Below, piece by piece: positions 22,302 to 23,004 of a stretch of 23,004 nucleotides of DNA. The stretch is from JBFMFH01 sp040752275 (GTDB taxonomy: Bacteria > Acidobacteriota > Vicinamibacteria > Vicinamibacterales > JAKQTR01). A program made the position numbers and the translations under genes. Numbering within the stretch: position 1 is the stretch's first letter; the number at the start of each line of letters is the position of its first letter. The notes below the pieces were generated by a model that saw only the letters and a program-made list of their open reading frames with translations, was not told the DNA's origin and did no database searches. The stretch lies in contig JBFMFH010000005.1 of NCBI GenBank assembly GCA_040752275.1, forward strand, positions 1 through 23,004, written 5' to 3'.

Positions 22302-22310
22302 CAAGGGGAG

Positions 22311-23004
22311 TCAGCGCACCGCGAAGGGGGCCGGCGACGGGTATGGCACCTCGAGCGTCGAACTGATGGCATCGAGGAACACTCGTGCCACCAACGCGTA
22401 GCCTGCCTCTGTGAGGTGCAACCCGTCGGCGCCGACTGTGCTCGTCGTGTCAGCGGGAAACGCCGCGTAGAGGTCGACCAGCGTCACCTGCTCCCCGGAC
22501 GCGAGCGCCGCAATCGCCGCATTCAACGTTGGAACCCAGGGTGCCGCCGGTCCCCGCAGCGTCCCTGGCCGCTGCGGGGGATGGGTCGCCAGGAGGACCT
22601 TCACACCCCGGGCCTTGGCCGTCCGCACCTGATCTCGCAATCCCCTCAGGATCCCCGGGATCGCCGTCGACCAGATGCAACGGTCGAAGTCGTTTGTGCC
22701 GCGGCAATCCAGCAGTTCGTTCGCGCCTTCCCAGAGCAGCACGACCTGCGGGTCGGTCCGTCCGAGCGACCCGGGCAGGCGCGCGGCGCCGTCCTGGGCC
22801 CACTCGCCGCCCAAGCCGTCGTTCAGGACGACCGTCGTCTGATCCTGGTACCGGGCTGCCAGCAGGAGCGCGAGCTTGTACGGATAGGACTCTGGGGCGT
22901 CGACCAGCAGGAACGGAGCTGGCGAGAGGATGCCGGCGGTCATGCTGTCGCCGAAGGCGAGGAAGCGGGTTTGGGCGATCTGCGGAACCCATGTGACGGT
23001 GACC
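22311..23004 (-). CDS. SGNH/GDSL hydrolase, 5' end beyond the window
   Basis: Partial SGNH-family esterase or acylhydrolase of about 231 visible residues. The protein reads in from the right edge as VTVTWVPQ...FLAFGDSMTAG, so the in-frame Met after GDS is not the start. Block I is FGDSMTAG with the nucleophile Ser at 22944-22946. Block II Gly is in NDGLGGEWA. Block III, normally GxND, is GANEL here with its Asn kept. Block V is ADGLHLTEAGYALVA with the catalytic Asp (22425-22427) and His (22416-22418). The triad is complete. The stretch before block I looks like a linker, so a signal peptide or lipoprotein anchor is expected outside the window. Only 9 bp separate its stop from that of the convergent N-hydrolase gene. 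The substrate (a sugar acetyl, lipid or peptidoglycan ester) cannot be read from sequence. Confidence 0.88.
   Translation of the reverse strand, partial: VTVTWVPQIAQTRFLAFGDSMTAGILSPAPFLLVDAPESYPYKLALLLAARYQDQTTVVLNDGLGGEWAQDGAARLPGSLGRTDPQVVLLWEGANELLDCRGTNDFDRCIWSTAIPGILRGLRDQVRTAKARGVKVLLATHPPQRPGTLRGPAAPWVPTLNAAIAALASGEQVTLVDLYAAFPADTTSTVGADGLHLTEAGYALVARVFLDAISSTLEVPYPSPAPFAVR

Noticed and set aside
1..23004. Mobile element, phage, CRISPR or defence island
   Set aside because: I found no transposase, integrase, terminal repeats, regular spaced repeats, tRNA-linked attachment site or shift in base composition. The genes are mostly metabolic or envelope-related.

Overview
The window is about 23 kb of high-GC (roughly two-thirds G+C) bacterial chromosome with densely packed genes on both strands. 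It holds 16 protein-coding genes, one of them cut by the right edge. I see no RNA gene, insertion sequence, phage gene or CRISPR array. The gene mix fits a free-living Gram-negative soil-type bacterium: a small beta-barrel with a C-terminal Phe, a lipoprotein, a fused E1 alpha/beta 2-oxoacid dehydrogenase, LemA with DUF2207, a giant DUF2339 membrane protein, and an unusual D-aminoacylase-like amidohydrolase. My best guess is Acidobacteriota, perhaps near Vicinamibacteria. That is an inference from gene types and composition, with no marker gene to confirm it.

Layout from left to right. 35-2358 (+): a NYN-domain/two-LOTUS predicted RNA-processing protein overlaps by 4 bp a secreted tandem-FKBP peptidyl-prolyl isomerase. 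2378-2426: an extreme G10C8 hairpin lies between convergent genes. 2443-3615 (-): a lipoprotein with FN3-like and lectin-like parts. It is divergent from 3910-4665 (+), an outer-membrane beta-barrel protein, with candidate promoters for both in the 294-bp gap. 4829-8308 (+): DUF2339 polytopic membrane protein. 8351-11834 (+): a VOC protein, a secreted SnoaL-like protein and the fused 2-oxoacid dehydrogenase E1. 11985-14434 (+): LemA followed by a DUF2207 protein with a Gly-rich tail.

14448-18195 (-): biosynthetic arginine decarboxylase (speA) downstream of an exported D-aminoacylase-like amidohydrolase. 18307-19785 (+): an unassigned alpha/beta-hydrolase-like protein, divergent from the amidohydrolase. 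19972-22301 (+): threonine aldolase, a HAD phosphatase overlapping its end, and a DNPH1/Rcl-type 2'-deoxynucleoside 5'-phosphate N-hydrolase. 22311 to the right edge (-): an SGNH/GDSL hydrolase, 5'-truncated.

Most of this is ordinary chromosome and I do not see a clear new multi-gene defence or mobile system. The points most worth following are the HAD + DNPH1-like pair (possible nucleotide-pool cleaning), the amidohydrolase that has lost the canonical HxH and Cys metal ligands, the unassigned alpha/beta hydrolase, and the coupling of a LOTUS RNA-binding protein to an exported FKBP.
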